A stretch of 64,000 nt of DNA from Biscogniauxia marginata (lineage: Eukaryota; Ascomycota; Sordariomycetes; Xylariales; Xylariaceae): positions 124,001-188,000 of the forward strand of contig MU404137.1 in NCBI GenBank assembly GCA_022695795.1. The letters run 5' to 3'. A program made the position numbers and the translations under genes. Positions 1 to 13,382 of this stretch are shown here, piece by piece. Below the pieces are notes generated by a model. It made no database searches, had not been told where the DNA came from, and worked only from the letters and a program-made list of their open reading frames with translations. Every line of letters starts with the position of its first letter. Position 1 is the stretch's first letter.

Positions 1-1270
1 TCCACTAATTTTTTTTTTTTTTTTTTTTTTTTGGATAAGTATCTCCTGAAGACGTTGACTTTTCCAAGCCCGTAGTGGGAAGGCATGGGCATAAATTCGC
101 TGAGCTATCTATTAATAACGACATGTAAGCCGCTAACTAGGTAGATATCTTAACGTGGAAGTATTGAACGTACTTCGTACGCTTATGCCCTACCTAAGTT
201 CGTTGAGTCTTTAGCAAGGTTAACTTGATATAAAATAAGCTGTCTACATATAACTTGTTATAAGTAGTAGTAGATAAGTAGAGAGGTAGGTAGGTAGTAT
301 TAACACAAGTAACCTACCTAACCTTACCAAGTATCTACAGATACAGGCAGGTACTTACTTACTTGCAAACATCAAAGTACGCAGATTAATTTGCCTTCCT
401 TGCTAGCCTAGTAGGTATGTCCTTCGCAGCTAGTCATTTGCCCTTCCGGGATAAAAACCAAACCAACCTTGCAACCCAGCCAATCATCTTACACGCCGTC
501 CAGGGGCACCACCACCTACCTACCTACCTACCCTACGTTACGCACTTCCAATTCCAACTCTCCCTTTCAGTCTAAGAAATTAACTACCTACCTACATAAC
601 ATTACCTAGGTATATATGTATCCTTTAGCGCTCACTTCCAGAGCTTTTTACTGGCTTGGTTGGATTGTACACTTGTACCTTAGACGTACTTACGGTACAT
701 AAGTAGCTTTCACTTCTTACACACATATGGACTTATCCGCTGCTTGAAACTGCCTCTGTAAAGGCCGGGGATATCTAGCACCTGGGTTTAAAAGGTACCT
801 ACTGGCCAACCCTATATACCTATCAGGTACCTTTGCCTACCTGTAAATACCCTTCTACAATATTTCCCATAATATACTATCAACATCGCTCCGTGTAATC
901 TGCATACATATTTTCATACTCCAGATCACCCCAAACTGACAAGTATGTAGTATTCGAAATTCACCCCTGGGCATATATATATAACCACATCAAACATCGT
1001 TTTTTATTCATTATATAGAAAACCTACTACCTCAAGCAATCCCTCGCATTTCCCAATCGATCGTTTATCCCCTTTGCCTTCATATTTGCAGACTAGTCGT
1101 ACTACCTACATGGTAGCCAAATACACAGCATATAAGCCAAACCCTTCCTCCCTCCCTCCCTATCCATACCAGGTATCTAACCTCCATTCGCAAGCCCCCT
1201 CTTCCACACAAACCACCCAACCTTTCCAACCAAACCCCATCAATCTTACATCTCCCCCTCCTCTTTCCCC
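1..1270. other. Intergenic region with poly-T tract and TACC repeats
   Basis: No convincing gene is visible. A run of 24 T lies at 9-32. Short tandem or interspersed TACC/GGTA units occur at about 283-305, 515-535 and 583-612, including forms of the motif TACCTAGGTA that recurs between genes elsewhere in this window. The last 250 bases lie directly downstream of the urease stop codon and are rich in CCT/TCC, so they probably include the urease 3' untranslated region. Confidence 0.6.
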
Positions 1271-4200
1271 CTAATAAGCAAACCAAGCCTGCGCGACCGG
1301 CAACTCGGCCGCCGGCTCCGCCGCGCAGACCCTGCCGTCCGCCTCGACGGTGTACGTCTCGGGGTCGACGCGCATGCGGGGCGTCGCGTCGTTGAGGCGC
1401 ATGTCCTTCTTGCCGACGGCGCGGCACCCGCGCACGGGCTCGACGCGCTTGCGCAGCCCGTACGTCGCGACCGCGGCCCCCCCCCTTTCCGGGTCGACGC
1501 TCGCGGCCGAGACGAAGAGCACGCTCGTGCGAGCCACGAGCGGCGCGAACATGGGGCGCGCCACGACGGGCTGCACCGTCGGGATGGACGCGTTGGGGTC
1601 GCCCTATTATATGCATCGTCCCCTCATTAATAAAATATAAATACGTTTCGTTCTCCGGATACTACTATAATCTACAAAGGGATAGCGAGGAAGGAAAATA
1701 AAAAGGGGGCGGGAGGGGGGGACGGGGAGGTGGGGAGGAACGAAGCGAGAAAGAAAAGCCAAGGAGAAGCCAAGCAATAGAACCGAGCAAAAAAAGACAA
1801 GGCGGGGAAAATATGGACAAAGAAAGAATTGTATAATAGAAATGGAAGAGACAGAGGGGAAAAGGGTTGCAAGGAAGGAAGGAAAGAAATAATCTGAAGC
1901 ATACCATCTGCGACCAAGCGATGAGCCCGCTCTTCAGCACCGTGCTCGGCTTGGCCGCGAACCACGCCGGGTCCCAGAGGACGAGGTCGGCGAGCTTGCC
2001 GACCTCAACGCTGCCGACGAGGTGCGCCATGCCCTGGGCCCGGGCCGGGTTGACCGTGTACTTGCTGACGTAGCGCCGGACGCGGAAGTTGTCCGCGCCC
2101 GTGCCCTCGTCCTCGGGCAGGAAGCCGCGCTGGACCTTGTTCTTGTGCGCCGTGTTCCAGGTGCGCGTGATGACCTCGCCGCAGCGGCCCATGGCCTGCG
2201 AGTCGGACGACATCATGCTGATGGCGCCGAGGTCGTGCAGCACGTCCTCGGCCGCGATCGTCTCGGCGCGGATCCGCGACTCGGCGAACGCCACGTCCTC
2301 GGGGATGTCGCGGCTGAGGTGGTGGCACACCATGAGCATGTCGAGGTGCTCGTCGAGCGTGTTGCGCGTGTAAGGGCGGGTCGGGTTCGTCGACGACGGC
2401 AGCACGTTGGCGTGCTCGACCACGCTGATGATGTCCGGCGCGTGGCCGCCGCCCGCCCCCTCCGTGTGGTACGTGTGGATCGTGCGGTTCTTGAACGCCG
2501 CGATCGTCGACTCTACATACCCGGATTCGTTGAGCGTGTCCGTGTGGATCAGGCACTGCACGTCCAGCTCATCGCACACGCTAAGGCACGTGTCGATCGC
2601 AGCCGGCGTCGTGCCCCAGTCCTCATGCAGTTTGAGGCCGCACGCCCCGGCGAGGACCTGCTCCCTGAGGGCCTCGGGCGAGCTGTCGTTACCCTTGCCC
2701 GTGATTCCGATGTTGACGGGCAACTCGTCGCACGCTTGAAGTATTTGCCGGATATAGTTGGCACCGGGGGTACACGTGGTGGCGCAGCTACCGGCACTGT
2801 CGTTCAAGGAGACCCTGTTAGCCAATGGCTAACGAATGGTATACATATAAAGCACAGGTTAGTTATCCTTACCTTGGTCCGGTACCTCCGCCAAGCATAG
2901 TAGTGATTCCTGACGCGATAGACTCGTACGCCTGCTGGGGACAGATCAGATGGATATGCGAATCTAGGCCGCCGGCGGTGACAATCTTGCCCTCGCCAGC
3001 GACCACATCTGTGCAGCTGCCCACGATCATACCGGGCGTCACCCCATCCATGACGTCCGGGTTCCCGGCCTTGCCGATCCCCACGATCAGGCCGTCCTTG
3101 ACGCCAATGTCCGCCTTGTAAATGCCCGAGTGGTCCACGATCAGCGCGTTGGTAACCACCAGGTCGAGGCTCTCACGATCTGGGCAGCCCGTCATCTGAC
3201 CCATGCCCTCGCGCAGCGTCTTGCCGCCGCCAAACTTGCACTCATCACCGTACACCGTCATGTCATTCTCGACACGGACCCAGAGGTCTGTGGCGCCGAG
3301 GCGAACGAGGTCGCCCGTCGTCGGGCCGAACATGATCCTGTACGCGGCGCGATCGATCGAGCACGCGTCGACGAAGGCCAGGTCACCCGCAGGGGCCGGC
3401 GCGTGGGCGAACCCGGCCTGCTGCAGCGCCGCGACGATAGCGTCGGTGCGCGAGGGGTCCACTTTGCCCGAGGCGAGCCCGTTGCCCCCGCGAATGACGC
3501 GGTTGCCGCCAATCTCAACGAGCACGACCGTCTTGGTATCCCCGGGCTCGAAACGCACCGAGGTCCCCGCGGGGATGTCGAGGCGGAACCCATAGGCGGC
3601 GGCGCGGTCGAATTCGAGCTGCGGGTTGGTTTCGATAAAATGGTAGTGGCTCCCGACTTGGATCGGGCGGTCTCCTTTACTCGTGACCTGGAGCCGGATG
3701 CGGCGTCGGCCCTCGTTCAGGGTCACGCGGCCCTTGACGGCGATGACGGCGCCGGGCTGGCGGTCGAGCTCGTACGCGGATGCATCGGCGGGCGGGAACA
3801 GATCGGCGGACGGAACCGGCAGGAAGCTGCCGTACAGGGCCTTTGCGAGGTCGCCGTCGTCGGTGGCGATGGGGTTGTGCACGGTGACGAGGTACGTGCC
3901 CGTGGGGAATGTCCCCTCGACCTGGATCTCTTGGAGGGTGCTCACGACGGAGGGCAGCACGTGCCGGCGTCCGAGCATGGTGGACCCGATAGTCATCAGG
4001 TCGGCGACGGTGTGTTGGCCATCACGAATGAGCTCTTGGAGGTTGTTGGCGATGAGAGCCTGGGCGAGTGGATGGTGTTTCCCCCTTTGTCAGCACCGGG
4101 CACTTATTCCCTCCAATTGCACCTGAGATGACGCTGAAAGATGAGAAGAACAACTGACCGTGGCCTCTGTGTGGTTGAGCTTGACACCTCTGGCAAGGCG

Positions 4201-4407
4201 CCTCTGGGCCAGGAAGCCCAGTTGCGAAATGACGAGCTTATCGAGCTACACGGCGAAGGCGAGATGAACGAGACGTTAGCATGTGGTATTATAGAGAAAG
4301 GTACGCGACTCCCCAGTACCAAAACACATCTTACAGTCTTATCTCTCCAGAAATCATGATCGGGATGTTTTGTCTTGGTTACGAACCTCTCTCGGTACGA
4401 GATGCAT
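1271..4407 (-). CDS. Urease (fused gamma-beta-alpha), five exons
   Basis: Urease hydrolyses urea to ammonia and carbamate in the cytosol with a dinickel centre. Exons read on the minus strand: 4407-4387 (MHLVPRE), 4245-4159, 4059-2873, 2796-1905 and 1603-1271. Together they give 2,520 nt, 839 residues and all phases agree, which is the usual length for fungal ureases. The order is gamma (from MHLVPRE), beta, then alpha. Nickel and catalytic residues are visible: HIH in [11 protein letters not shown], the carbamylated lysine in [10 protein letters not shown], histidines in HTDTLNESG and [12 protein letters not shown], the mobile-flap [20 protein letters not shown] and the aspartate in [11 protein letters not shown]. 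Intron 1 donor (4386) and acceptor (4246) are forced by an in-frame TAG before [11 protein letters not shown]. The last intron (1604-1904) is unusually long and pyrimidine-rich in the transcript. No urease accessory gene is seen nearby. Confidence 0.96.
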
Positions 4408-5164
4408 CTTTCCAACAACCTACTCTTGCTGTGACTGATATTTCATGGGGATACGAGAATCCCTTGAGGCGGTAATTTGGAGGAGTATTTCAGCTGAGGT
4501 GGTGTGACGGAGGTAGAGATAGACTTGAACCTGATCGTCCTACAAGAAACCATATCTGAAGTGCACAAGTATAGTACGTGGGGGAATTCGCAGCTGAGGT
4601 GTTGCTGGGTTTCCCCGCAATTAGGGACTTCGAGATAAGGACGAGGTCGATCTAGACTCTTAGGTTAGGTAGATCTAGGAGGGGGAGACCTTATCTTACT
4701 AAGGTACCGGCTAATACTTCTTGCAAACCTAACAGCTACTAGTATGTAGGTAGGCAGGTACCTAAGGTACATTATGTAACTACCTACATGTACTAGGTAT
4801 TACACTATATGTACCTAGGTATGTATATCATATCCCGTGGGCCAATGAAATGAAATGAAACCAACCACGACAGGCTACATGGTGGATGATGGATGGCATG
4901 CAAATGCTTCGCGAATTTGTATTTGTGACAGGTACAGCGCAGAGGCCATTATACTATAATATATTTTCTATGCCAGAGCTCCCCGTCCTTAGCTGCACAG
5001 GCCAACCCCCATAAACCATCGTCATCTCCTTGAGCCCCCCTTACCATTGACCTCAACTCCTTTCCGACGCCGTATCTGGTATCAAGAGGCATACAAATAA
5101 ACCGTAATCCGTTTCTACCTAGGTACACATGTAAAGAAAAAGTCGAACCAGGAGACTATCAAGT
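4408..5164. other. Intergenic region between urease and Ngg1
   Basis: This should hold the urease promoter on its left side and the 3' end of the Ngg1 gene on its right. No open frame of note is seen. Copies of the GTACCTAGGTA-type motif cluster at 4742-4825. The stretch 4848-4860 has a short ATGAA repeat. Confidence 0.5.
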
Positions 5165-7333
5165 CTATTCCTCCTCTACCTCTTCGTCCCAGGCTTGCCG
5201 CTCCTTCTTCATGAAGTCTTGCATAATTTCGGGCTTGAAGATGGTGCTTCCTGGGTTCGAGATGCGTGGCACCTTGCCGAGGCTCTCGTCATCAAACACC
5301 GTGCCGATGTTGTCGATCCATCGCCGCCGCCGTTCCATCAGTGTCTTGGTCACGTCGCCAATACCGGGACGCGCCATGCCCGCCGCCGCATTTCCAGACG
5401 GATGGCTGCCTCCGCCGGCGCCACCCGGACGCTTCGACTTCTTACTCTTGCCCATCGTTCTCGTGCGTTTAAGGTACGCCCCTTGGACTTGCGAGTCGAG
5501 ATCCTCGAGGATGGTTTGGTATTCCTGATAGGCCATCCGCTCCTTCACCAGCTCGGTGAGCCGGGCTTTGCGCGCCCCGTTGATGAGCATCTGCTCGCGG
5601 AGCTTGTCTTGCAGGAGGCGCAAACGTCCAGCTACCTCATCATCGAAATGCCCATCGTAGTCGCCATCGAACCCTTCTTGCGGTAGGAAACCAATGTGGC
5701 GAAGTTCCTGTTTGATTCGTTCGTCTACCTGGGAGTAATCTAGCTTCGGGTGTGTCGCTTTCTTCCAGGCCTCGCTGGAAGATTCAGTCATGAACGCAGC
5801 GGGTGGGATGCTCTTGCTCTCGTCCCCGACAGGCCCGCCAGTAGGATCGCCATTAGCCTCGTCCTTAACTTCTGAGTCGCCATTGACACCGTTTATCATG
5901 GGTTTGTCCTCGCTAGGCTGAGCGCGCGCCTCGGGGCGCATGGCCGATAGTAGTCGCGACAGGACAGGCCCGACAGACAGCTTGTCCGTCTCGGCAACGC
6001 CGTCGTCCATATTTTCAATGTTTCCACGAGACTGGTTGGGCGCCAGCTTATCCCTGCCTGTCGGATTTGAATCGATCGCCATCGCACCGTCCTCCTCGGC
6101 CCATATCTCGTGGTAGTGCTTCTTACCACGCTTGGGCATGATAAAAGGTGTCACACGGTCACCGCGCTCTCGCAGAAAGGCTAGGTCTTCTTCGGCAAAG
6201 GGACGGAAATACGGTTCGATGTAGGTTGAGAAAGTGCTAAAGCTGATCTGGTTTGATGGCTTGGCATTGCTGAAATCCTTGTCGGGAGGATCGCCGGCGA
6301 TTTGATCCGCCAGATCTGTCTTTGGAAAGACTGCGACAGAATAGATCTCTTTCAGCTCCTCGATGGACATGCCGGGCTTTGCCTCGCGAATCTCGTAAAC
6401 GGTCGGATCGGGGAATGTGGAGGGATCCTCGCCAAAGGTCTGGGATTGAGGTGCTTCGCGACGGGGAGGAGCGCCTTCGTCCTCGGAGCTCTCTTCCTCT
6501 TCCTCCTCTTCCTTCTTGTCAAGCTTGGTCTTCTCGTCCACCTCCATTGCGCCGGGTGTTGCAGGTGCGACGGGTGAAAGGGAGGAGCTGGCTGAGTCGT
6601 TGTCTCGAGAGAGCTTACGGGGCTTGCTGCTGGAATCTCGCAAAGGGGACGATCGTTCTAGATAGAAGGACAGTTAGTCGAGATGGCAACAGACCATGAT
6701 CAAGACTCTTGGTATTTTGATGACATAATGCGAGGCGTTGAGCTTCAGGGCGGTTCAAAACTGGTTCTGCCGGGTAATGTTGGCCAAGCGAGCCGTGGTT
6801 CATCCACACCATGTGGACGGAGCAACCAGATTTACCACTAAGAAAAACAAGGTGTGCATTGCAATTTTCAACTGACCAGTATTTGCATCTCCCGGGGCAA
6901 GGGTGTCGTTTGCCTTTCTCTTTTTCTTATTAGCCCTCTTCTCTGCCTCCTCGCCGCCCTCTCTACGGCTTTCCTCCCTCCTCTCGTCGACATGGCTCTT
7001 TCTGTGCGCGGCGACAAGACGCATCCCCTTGTCGCACCAGTTTTCGCGTCGCTTTATGATCTCGTTGAGCTTGCTTAGGCGGGCAATCAAGCCGTCGAGG
7101 CTCTTGGAATCGGGGATCACAGCATTCGAAGCACTCTGGTCTACCAAGTCATCGTACGTGGTCGGGCGCATGTGCTCTAGTTTGAGTTCGAGGAATTCGG
7201 TCTCGATAATCTCGGGAGACGGTATCCTCGCGCTCGACGGCGGGACGGACATGGGCGTGGTGTTGCGGCTGCGCTGGCGTATGACGCCAGCGCCCTTCTT
7301 GCCCGTCCCCTTCTGGCTCGGAGCGGGCGGCAT
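5165..7333 (-). CDS. NGG1: SAGA/ADA complex adaptor subunit Ngg1/Ada3
   Basis: Ada3 bridges the Gcn5 acetyltransferase and Ada2 in the nuclear SAGA and ADA coactivator complexes. Exon 1 is 7333-6877 and exon 2 is 6657-5165, joined across a 219-bp intron (donor GTCAGT, branch ACTAAC, acceptor CTAG), giving 649 residues in frame. The N-terminal quarter is basic and Ser/Pro-rich, followed by a segment with [20 protein letters not shown] and a Lys/Arg/Glu-rich stretch (about 110-145). An acidic Glu run follows at about 195-215. The family signature is the C-terminal third: HEIWAEEDG near 333, [19 protein letters not shown] near 475, then a helical region and [18 protein letters not shown] near 593, matching the histone acetyltransferase subunit 3 domain. 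The start at 7333 is the first ATG of the open frame. It is transcribed in the same direction as urease. Confidence 0.9.
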
Positions 7334-10300
7334 CGTGATGGGATTTCGAACGAGAAGATGCTATCTATATGCAAGTCATGGGCGAAAGGAAGAGTCACAA
7401 CGAGCTAGTTTACTCAGCGATGCTACGCGACCAAGAAGGTGGACAAGTTGTCGTCAGTTAATCAGAGTGGATTACTAAAGAAGCTTGGCGTCACCTGGAA
7501 GCACCCCCGGGCCTCCCTGACTGGGTACCTACCACCCGCACTAGGAATTCGGTGAGAAGTCGGCGAAGACGACGTATATGCACCGCCACATCCAATGCAT
7601 AGCACCCCAGCCACGATCCCTATGTCAAGCCACGTACCTGCATATACCCATCTGCACGGGCAGGTATACCAGGTACTTACCTAATCCTACATACATATAG
7701 GTAGGTAACCTGAGTATGTACCTCGGAGCTACATGCTTTACCCCTTTGGTATACCTACGGACGTCTTGTTTGCCTATTCCCAACAAGATGTTTTTATACC
7801 TGGTTATACCTGGGGAAGTGAAGGGAACCGATCATGGTCGACCCAGCTATGGAAGGGAATAACTAAAAAGTGTTCCGGAATCGATCGGAAATGCCATGGA
7901 CCTAGTCGAGAAGCTAGACGCAGACCTTCATCTCCATATTCTGAAAAGAAACCACTTTAGAATGGTCTCTCAAGCTGGTCATGGATGGGATGACTCCGTT
8001 GTATGACATTCAACACTCGAATGACCCTTTGGAGCCTGTAACGCTTTGGTATTCCGTGACCTCACCAACCTCGACAAAACAAAGGCGTCATTGTGACTGG
8101 CCTACATATAAGCGCCGCGCAGAATGACACCCAAATTTCCAGAACAAGGACAGTCTTTACCTTGCAAAACCAATGACAATAGGGCTTCAAGTATTCTAAG
8201 TCATGACCATTACCATTGGATATGTTATGTTGAGAAGGGGCGCTGTGTCGCCAAATCATGAGGTTTTCGAAGAGGAAGGATCCAATGGCTGGGAGTACCA
8301 AGAACGTCAAGCCTAGGCTTATCCTTGCGAGGATGAGGTAAAATACTACTTTGTTCCCTGGATAGAATGGAGTAGTGTGGCTACTGCATACAAGAAAGGA
8401 TCCGGTTTCGTAGGTAGTGAAAGATGCGTGGGAGAAATATCAGGAGAAAGAACCGGTAGTATTGAGATAGGACGAATATATGAGGATAAGATCAAGTGTA
8501 TCAGTCCAAGATGAGTCTTAAGAGATAGATGGGCATAGCCCCATAATCAACAGGTAGATCTGATCTTAGGATGAATGCCACCCCTAGTTTTGTCACCGCA
8601 TGATATTTATTACCGAGAAATCTCCTCTTCTATGCAGCTATCCTCGTGACACCTATACAGTCTGCTTAGACGGCTTTGCAGCGTAGCGCCGACTCTGTAT
8701 TATAACCTGGTACAGCATTCGTCTGGGTTCATTGGAAGGAGATTATAGCTCTAAAAGGGAGAAATGTTGTTATTCATGACCGTAGATTGAATAAGTGGTC
8801 GTGATAGCTTACAAGTAATTAATCATGGCTGTCATAAGAATAAGACGCGTCTCTTCAGGAGATGTTATACGATAATTAATTACACTAGAATTATTATCCT
8901 CTAGGACGCATACAATGAAATTTGGCCTGTTTCGCCTCTCAAAAAAAGTATCTGCGGTCTAGATTTGTCTCCGTTGACGCCTGGGCTAGCCATCATCATT
9001 TGCAGCAGTTTCATGAGTGGTGGTATACGTACCACTTAAAGTATCACTGATAGCTCCCCAGAAAGTCCCTATGGATCAGATGGGCGCGAAAATATTGGGG
9101 CCGTTAGGGTTGACGGTTTGTATATGGGCATGGTGGTTAGGAGTCTGGCTGTAAGCGTAGCCACGACCGATAGGACGTTCAGAAGGCGAGGGCCCGTCCT
9201 CTGAGGCTGACTTCAGTAGAATATATATGTGAACACCCTATGTTTGATCCACATGCTCGGGGTCTCTTAGCTCTCGGTTTGCCTGTTGCTGACGTTGGCA
9301 GGCGTGCCTACCATGACAACATTGGAGATCAGAAAGCGTCAGCTGAGAGGTTCAGGGGCGGGATAATTTTGTCACCGCCTGGTCACGACAAGTCGTAAAC
9401 TGTGTTGACAACCTGCGGATGGATCAAAGTTGCCGGCTATAACCATTCTTGCTTGTCACTATATCGTTGGTATTTGGAGCGGCGTAATCAGTCATGTTGA
9501 CTTCTAGTAGACATGTTGGATATGCTAGTACTGCATGGTATCGCTGAGCAGCAAAGGGGCCATAATTGAGGATATTCACGCTGTGTCTATTCTATTTCAT
9601 GCCGGCTGCCAAGGTCGCTGTCATCTGGAAGACCTTAAAAAGGCTTGAAATTTATAGAGCGTGTTGGGTCAGGCTTTTGATTAGCGTTTTTGACGAGACT
9701 TCAGGTGTGGTCATCAGCATCTGTTGCAATCCCACCATGTGACTCTTGATACAAATATATCTCCTGAGAACCAAACGAACACCACAGCTCCTATCGCAGT
9801 CGGCATCATAGACCGCCACTCGATGATGGATGTTCCCAACCACGTCCCAGGGTACAATTGTCAAAATCAAATCAACAGAGCCAAAGTAAGACGCGCCAAA
9901 AACTCCACCATTGATGAAGCTTCGGTGCTTGATACAGGTCTTGACGACACAAAGGTAGCATAGTGATTAGTCAAAGACGCCTTGCTAGACATACGGACTG
10001 CCTTAACCGTCACGAAAGAGAAGCTGGAAAAGGGAAAAGACATTTATACATGTATGCTAACCCGAGAAGAGTTAACTGGCCGCCGGTTGTTTTCACAGCT
10101 CTAGATCGGCTTGATCATGAAAACGACTTATACCAGAAGCTCATGCAAAAAGCTTCAGATACAGTAGACGGGAAGGGAGTAGGTAATTAGCCTTGACACG
10201 TCACTGTGTAGGCGAGCCTACTTCTGGGTCGCCTTACATGGATGCACTATTATGCTACAAGAGCATTGGGTGAGATGGAAGACATCGGAGCTTACACGGT

Positions 10301-12910
10301 GCTAAATTCGGGCCGAAGCATAGAGCACCCTATGCCTAAGATGACATTTTGGCTTGACCTATTGGTTAGGCCTCTATTAACGAACTCACTGATCTCTTTT
10401 ACTCGTCAAGGTTAGTATCGATATGGGGGTTTACTTCTAGGTAAACCCTCGCCAATTTGGTCCAGTACTGGATTAAAAATCAATTATATACTGTCAGGCT
10501 CACTGACGTCGACGCTTCCCTTCTAAGGCATCGGCGTCTTGTCCCAAAACGGCTTCATACTATAGGTAGTCTTCTACAAGAATTCATTTTCTGAATACTT
10601 ACAAGAATAGATAAAAGGGCTCTCAAAATCCCACGCCGACTTTATTTGTAACCCGTGTTATGTACTCAGTGGTAATCAGATTGCATCATAGTCTCCTCGT
10701 GGTGATGCTTTTGAATGTAACACCGCCAGTCTAGAACGCCCTGCCGAGGTCCAACTATTCGAGCGTTAAACATGACTTGAGTCGTACTGGACTTATTATG
10801 TTCTTGCTCATGGGCACATTAACTCCCTTTTTTAACTCTTTTTTTTGTTGTTTACATGCACAACGCTTTCTCGGCACAATCAATACTGACATTATATGTT
10901 ATAGTGGGTGCTGGCAAGAGGGGCGCAAAACCATGTGCCCCTATCTAGATTAAGGGCACGCTCCGAGGATACAATCCGGTTCACCAATGATTTATGCCGG
11001 AACAGAGCTGACTCATATTACCTTCGACGCAATTCGCGTATCTTAGCTCTGTCAAGGCGGTGGTAGTCTACTATAGTGGGCATAGGCCATCTAGAAGAGA
11101 GTGCATTTAACTAGTGATGGATTTGAGGGTAAGATGAAGTGCGGACAGAGTCTCTTGATCCGAAAGGCACGGGTCTGTGAAATTTACACCAGATTCTCCG
11201 ACACAATCTTGGCTTTTTCATTATGCTTACCTCTGGTTTAACCGTCATCAGATCTCCGGGTTGAGCTGATCACGAAGCCGGAAACGCGTATGAAGACTAA
11301 ATGGATAGGTATCGACTAAGCAATGGCGAGAAGGCAGGGTCCCTTAATCTGAGTTGTCTCGAAGATGGTGGCTTTGTAGCCGAGCACGACGGAATGACCA
11401 TACGGATTATTAACGGGTGACCCGTAACGATGATATAGGTGCTACGCCAGCGTCGGAGTCGGCAAGAGGATAATTCAGCAGCAATGGCAACTAAGGGTGG
11501 CCAGATCTCTTGTGTTGCACCTTGAAACGCCGCGTCACTTGTACGAAGGGACACTGTCGTGGACGGGCTCGCGGCGAAGCTGGCTAACGCGCCTTGCATA
11601 CCTCGGAAACCGCCGACCCCAGCTTGCACCTGTATACGTATGATGTCGAGCCGTTGATTCCATTGGAAAATTGGAAATGGCTCCTAGAGGCCCTGAAAGT
11701 CGACTAGCAGAATTTCAAACCCTTTGGTCCGTCACGACTACGTCGTTGAGGCTCGCGGTGGCCGAAAAGATGAGGGCTTGGTGTATAATAGGACGTCATA
11801 CGCAGGTTGCAATGACCAAGCGCATATTTCTCTCGACTACAGGTTTTTTGATCACTTACGGCGAGAGCGTGACATCGGATATTCAACAAGACCGCCAATA
11901 ATAGGCTGGATAAGTAGCTTACTGACAACAGTGGAGGAAATGTCCTGTTTCTCAAGATTTCCCTTTCTGGTGCGTAATAAGATATTCCTATCCCTTTCCT
12001 ACTCCTGGTGGAAAATTTAGACCAACCCGTGGTTAGCTTTTTAAAACATAGCGTGCTAATTATCTCAGAGTAGAGCCTGATATGCAGGCACCGCAACACA
12101 ACATACTACCTTTGATCAAGTCTGAATGAATTTGTCATCTGCGTTATGCCGCCTATCTTGTGCGCTAGCATACGTCAACCCTTTATCTCTGCAACCTCGG
12201 GTTTGTTTTACAACATGATCCCATGCTATATGAGTGTAGAGACGAACGATCGAAGTAGACTGCCGTCTTACTATCTGCAGGTCATACCAGGTTACCTCCC
12301 TGACGCTAAATGCGCCCATCGCACTTTTCTTTGGTTGATTCTAGTGCTGGAGATAGCCCCATAGGGCCGAGTCGGTATAGATCCCCGACGGATATCGACA
12401 TAACTGTCACAAAATCCAAAGTTTGCAGCGTACATGCATAATATAGCGGCAATCCCAGCCGGCTTCCGTAAGCCACATTGCCGGTAGATCTAAAGATAGC
12501 CGTAATCTTGGCTTACTCACGTTCAATATCATTGGTGTACCTCTCAGATTCCGATATATAACTTGATATGACTGGGAAGTGGCAATAAACTGACATCGCC
12601 CTGATAAAAAGACGGAGGGTCCTTTCTCGGGATCATCCTGGAACATTGTATGAGGCTCTGCTCTATGTCCCATGTCAGTCTCACCGAGCCACCGAAGCTT
12701 GGAGTAATGGAGCACTGTACCATAGTGTCAAGGCAGCCTAGTTTGTCATCATCTCAAACATTTTACGTAGACTCGAACAATTTCTATCCTTGCCGTGACT
12801 GGCCCAGCTAATATTACTGGTGGTCTATTGCTTGTATAATACTCAACCAGAATCATGATTTATGTAGCTCATACAATAGCACATTATAGATGTATAAAAA
12901 GGTGTTATAA
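7334..12910. other. Long region without a supportable gene
   Basis: About 5.6 kb in which both strands are broken by stops. TACC/GGTA motif copies occur at 7640-7720 next to the Ngg1 5' end. The minus strand at about 8380-8062 keeps an open frame with hydrophobic stretches (residues such as FYPGNKVVFYLILARISLGLTF), which could be a membrane-protein relic, but no start or splice structure supports a gene. A second patch at about 9960-9720 on the minus strand has hydrophobic runs in shifted frames. Neither could be assigned to a family. Composition is near that of the flanking DNA, so this does not look as heavily mutated as the AT-rich block. Confidence 0.5.
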
Positions 12911-13254
12911 TGTTACGGACCTCCCTTCTTGTACGCACGTGCTGAGCACGTGACCCAGTTAAATATGTGAATAGTGGGTGGAGTACCCACGATTTAACTA
13001 TTTACTTATTTGTATGGAAGGAAGAACGAGTATAAGTAGATTGAAATTTCCTTGTGTAATTAATCTCTCGTTCTTTAGCTATTAATTCATGACTATATTC
13101 ATTTTTTGGAATATAAGTTAAAGTACCTTGAAACCTCTTTGATAAACACATTGTATTGGATTATAATCGATTTATTGTTACCTTCAAATCAAGAACCCAG
13201 TACGATAACCTATCTAACCGTTAGTCAGACAGAGTGTTAGGAGGGTTTGTCACA
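12911..13254 (+). repeat. Solo LTR of a Ty3/Gypsy element, with target duplication
   Basis: A 344-bp sequence begins TGTTACGGACC and ends GGGTTTGTCACA, and is flanked on both sides by TATAA (12906-12910 and 13255-13259), the 5-bp target duplication expected from integrase. Its ends and internal landmarks (AGGAAGAACGAGTATAAGTAGATT, CTATTAATTCATGACTATA, GTACCTTGAAACCTCTTT, CAAATCAAGAACCCAGTACG) match the LTRs of the two full-length elements at 33.6-50.5 kb, so it is the same family, left by recombination between the two LTRs of one insertion. Two CACGTG boxes lie at 12936-12941 and 12947-12952. It is only lightly mutated compared with the copies in the AT-rich block. Confidence 0.9.
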
Positions 13255-13382
13255 TATAAGCACGTCTGCCCGCCTCGTCATATTTACTTGAACGACTGGG
13301 TCGATATCCAGCATCCCCTGAGCTACATCCGCAACTACGAGCCAACTAGGGCATCAATTTGAAGCTGTTACATAAAAATACT

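Noticed and set aside
2022..2900. Long plus-strand frame opposite urease
   Set aside because: A shadow of GC-rich codons; the minus strand carries the urease residues and splice sites.
8062..8310. Minus-strand frame with hydrophobic stretches
   Set aside because: Looks membrane-like, but no start exon, splice signals or family match were found; recorded only as a possible relic.
9652..10190. Several short frames on both strands
   Set aside because: Hydrophobic runs on the minus strand shift between frames, and no transporter motif is clear enough to name.
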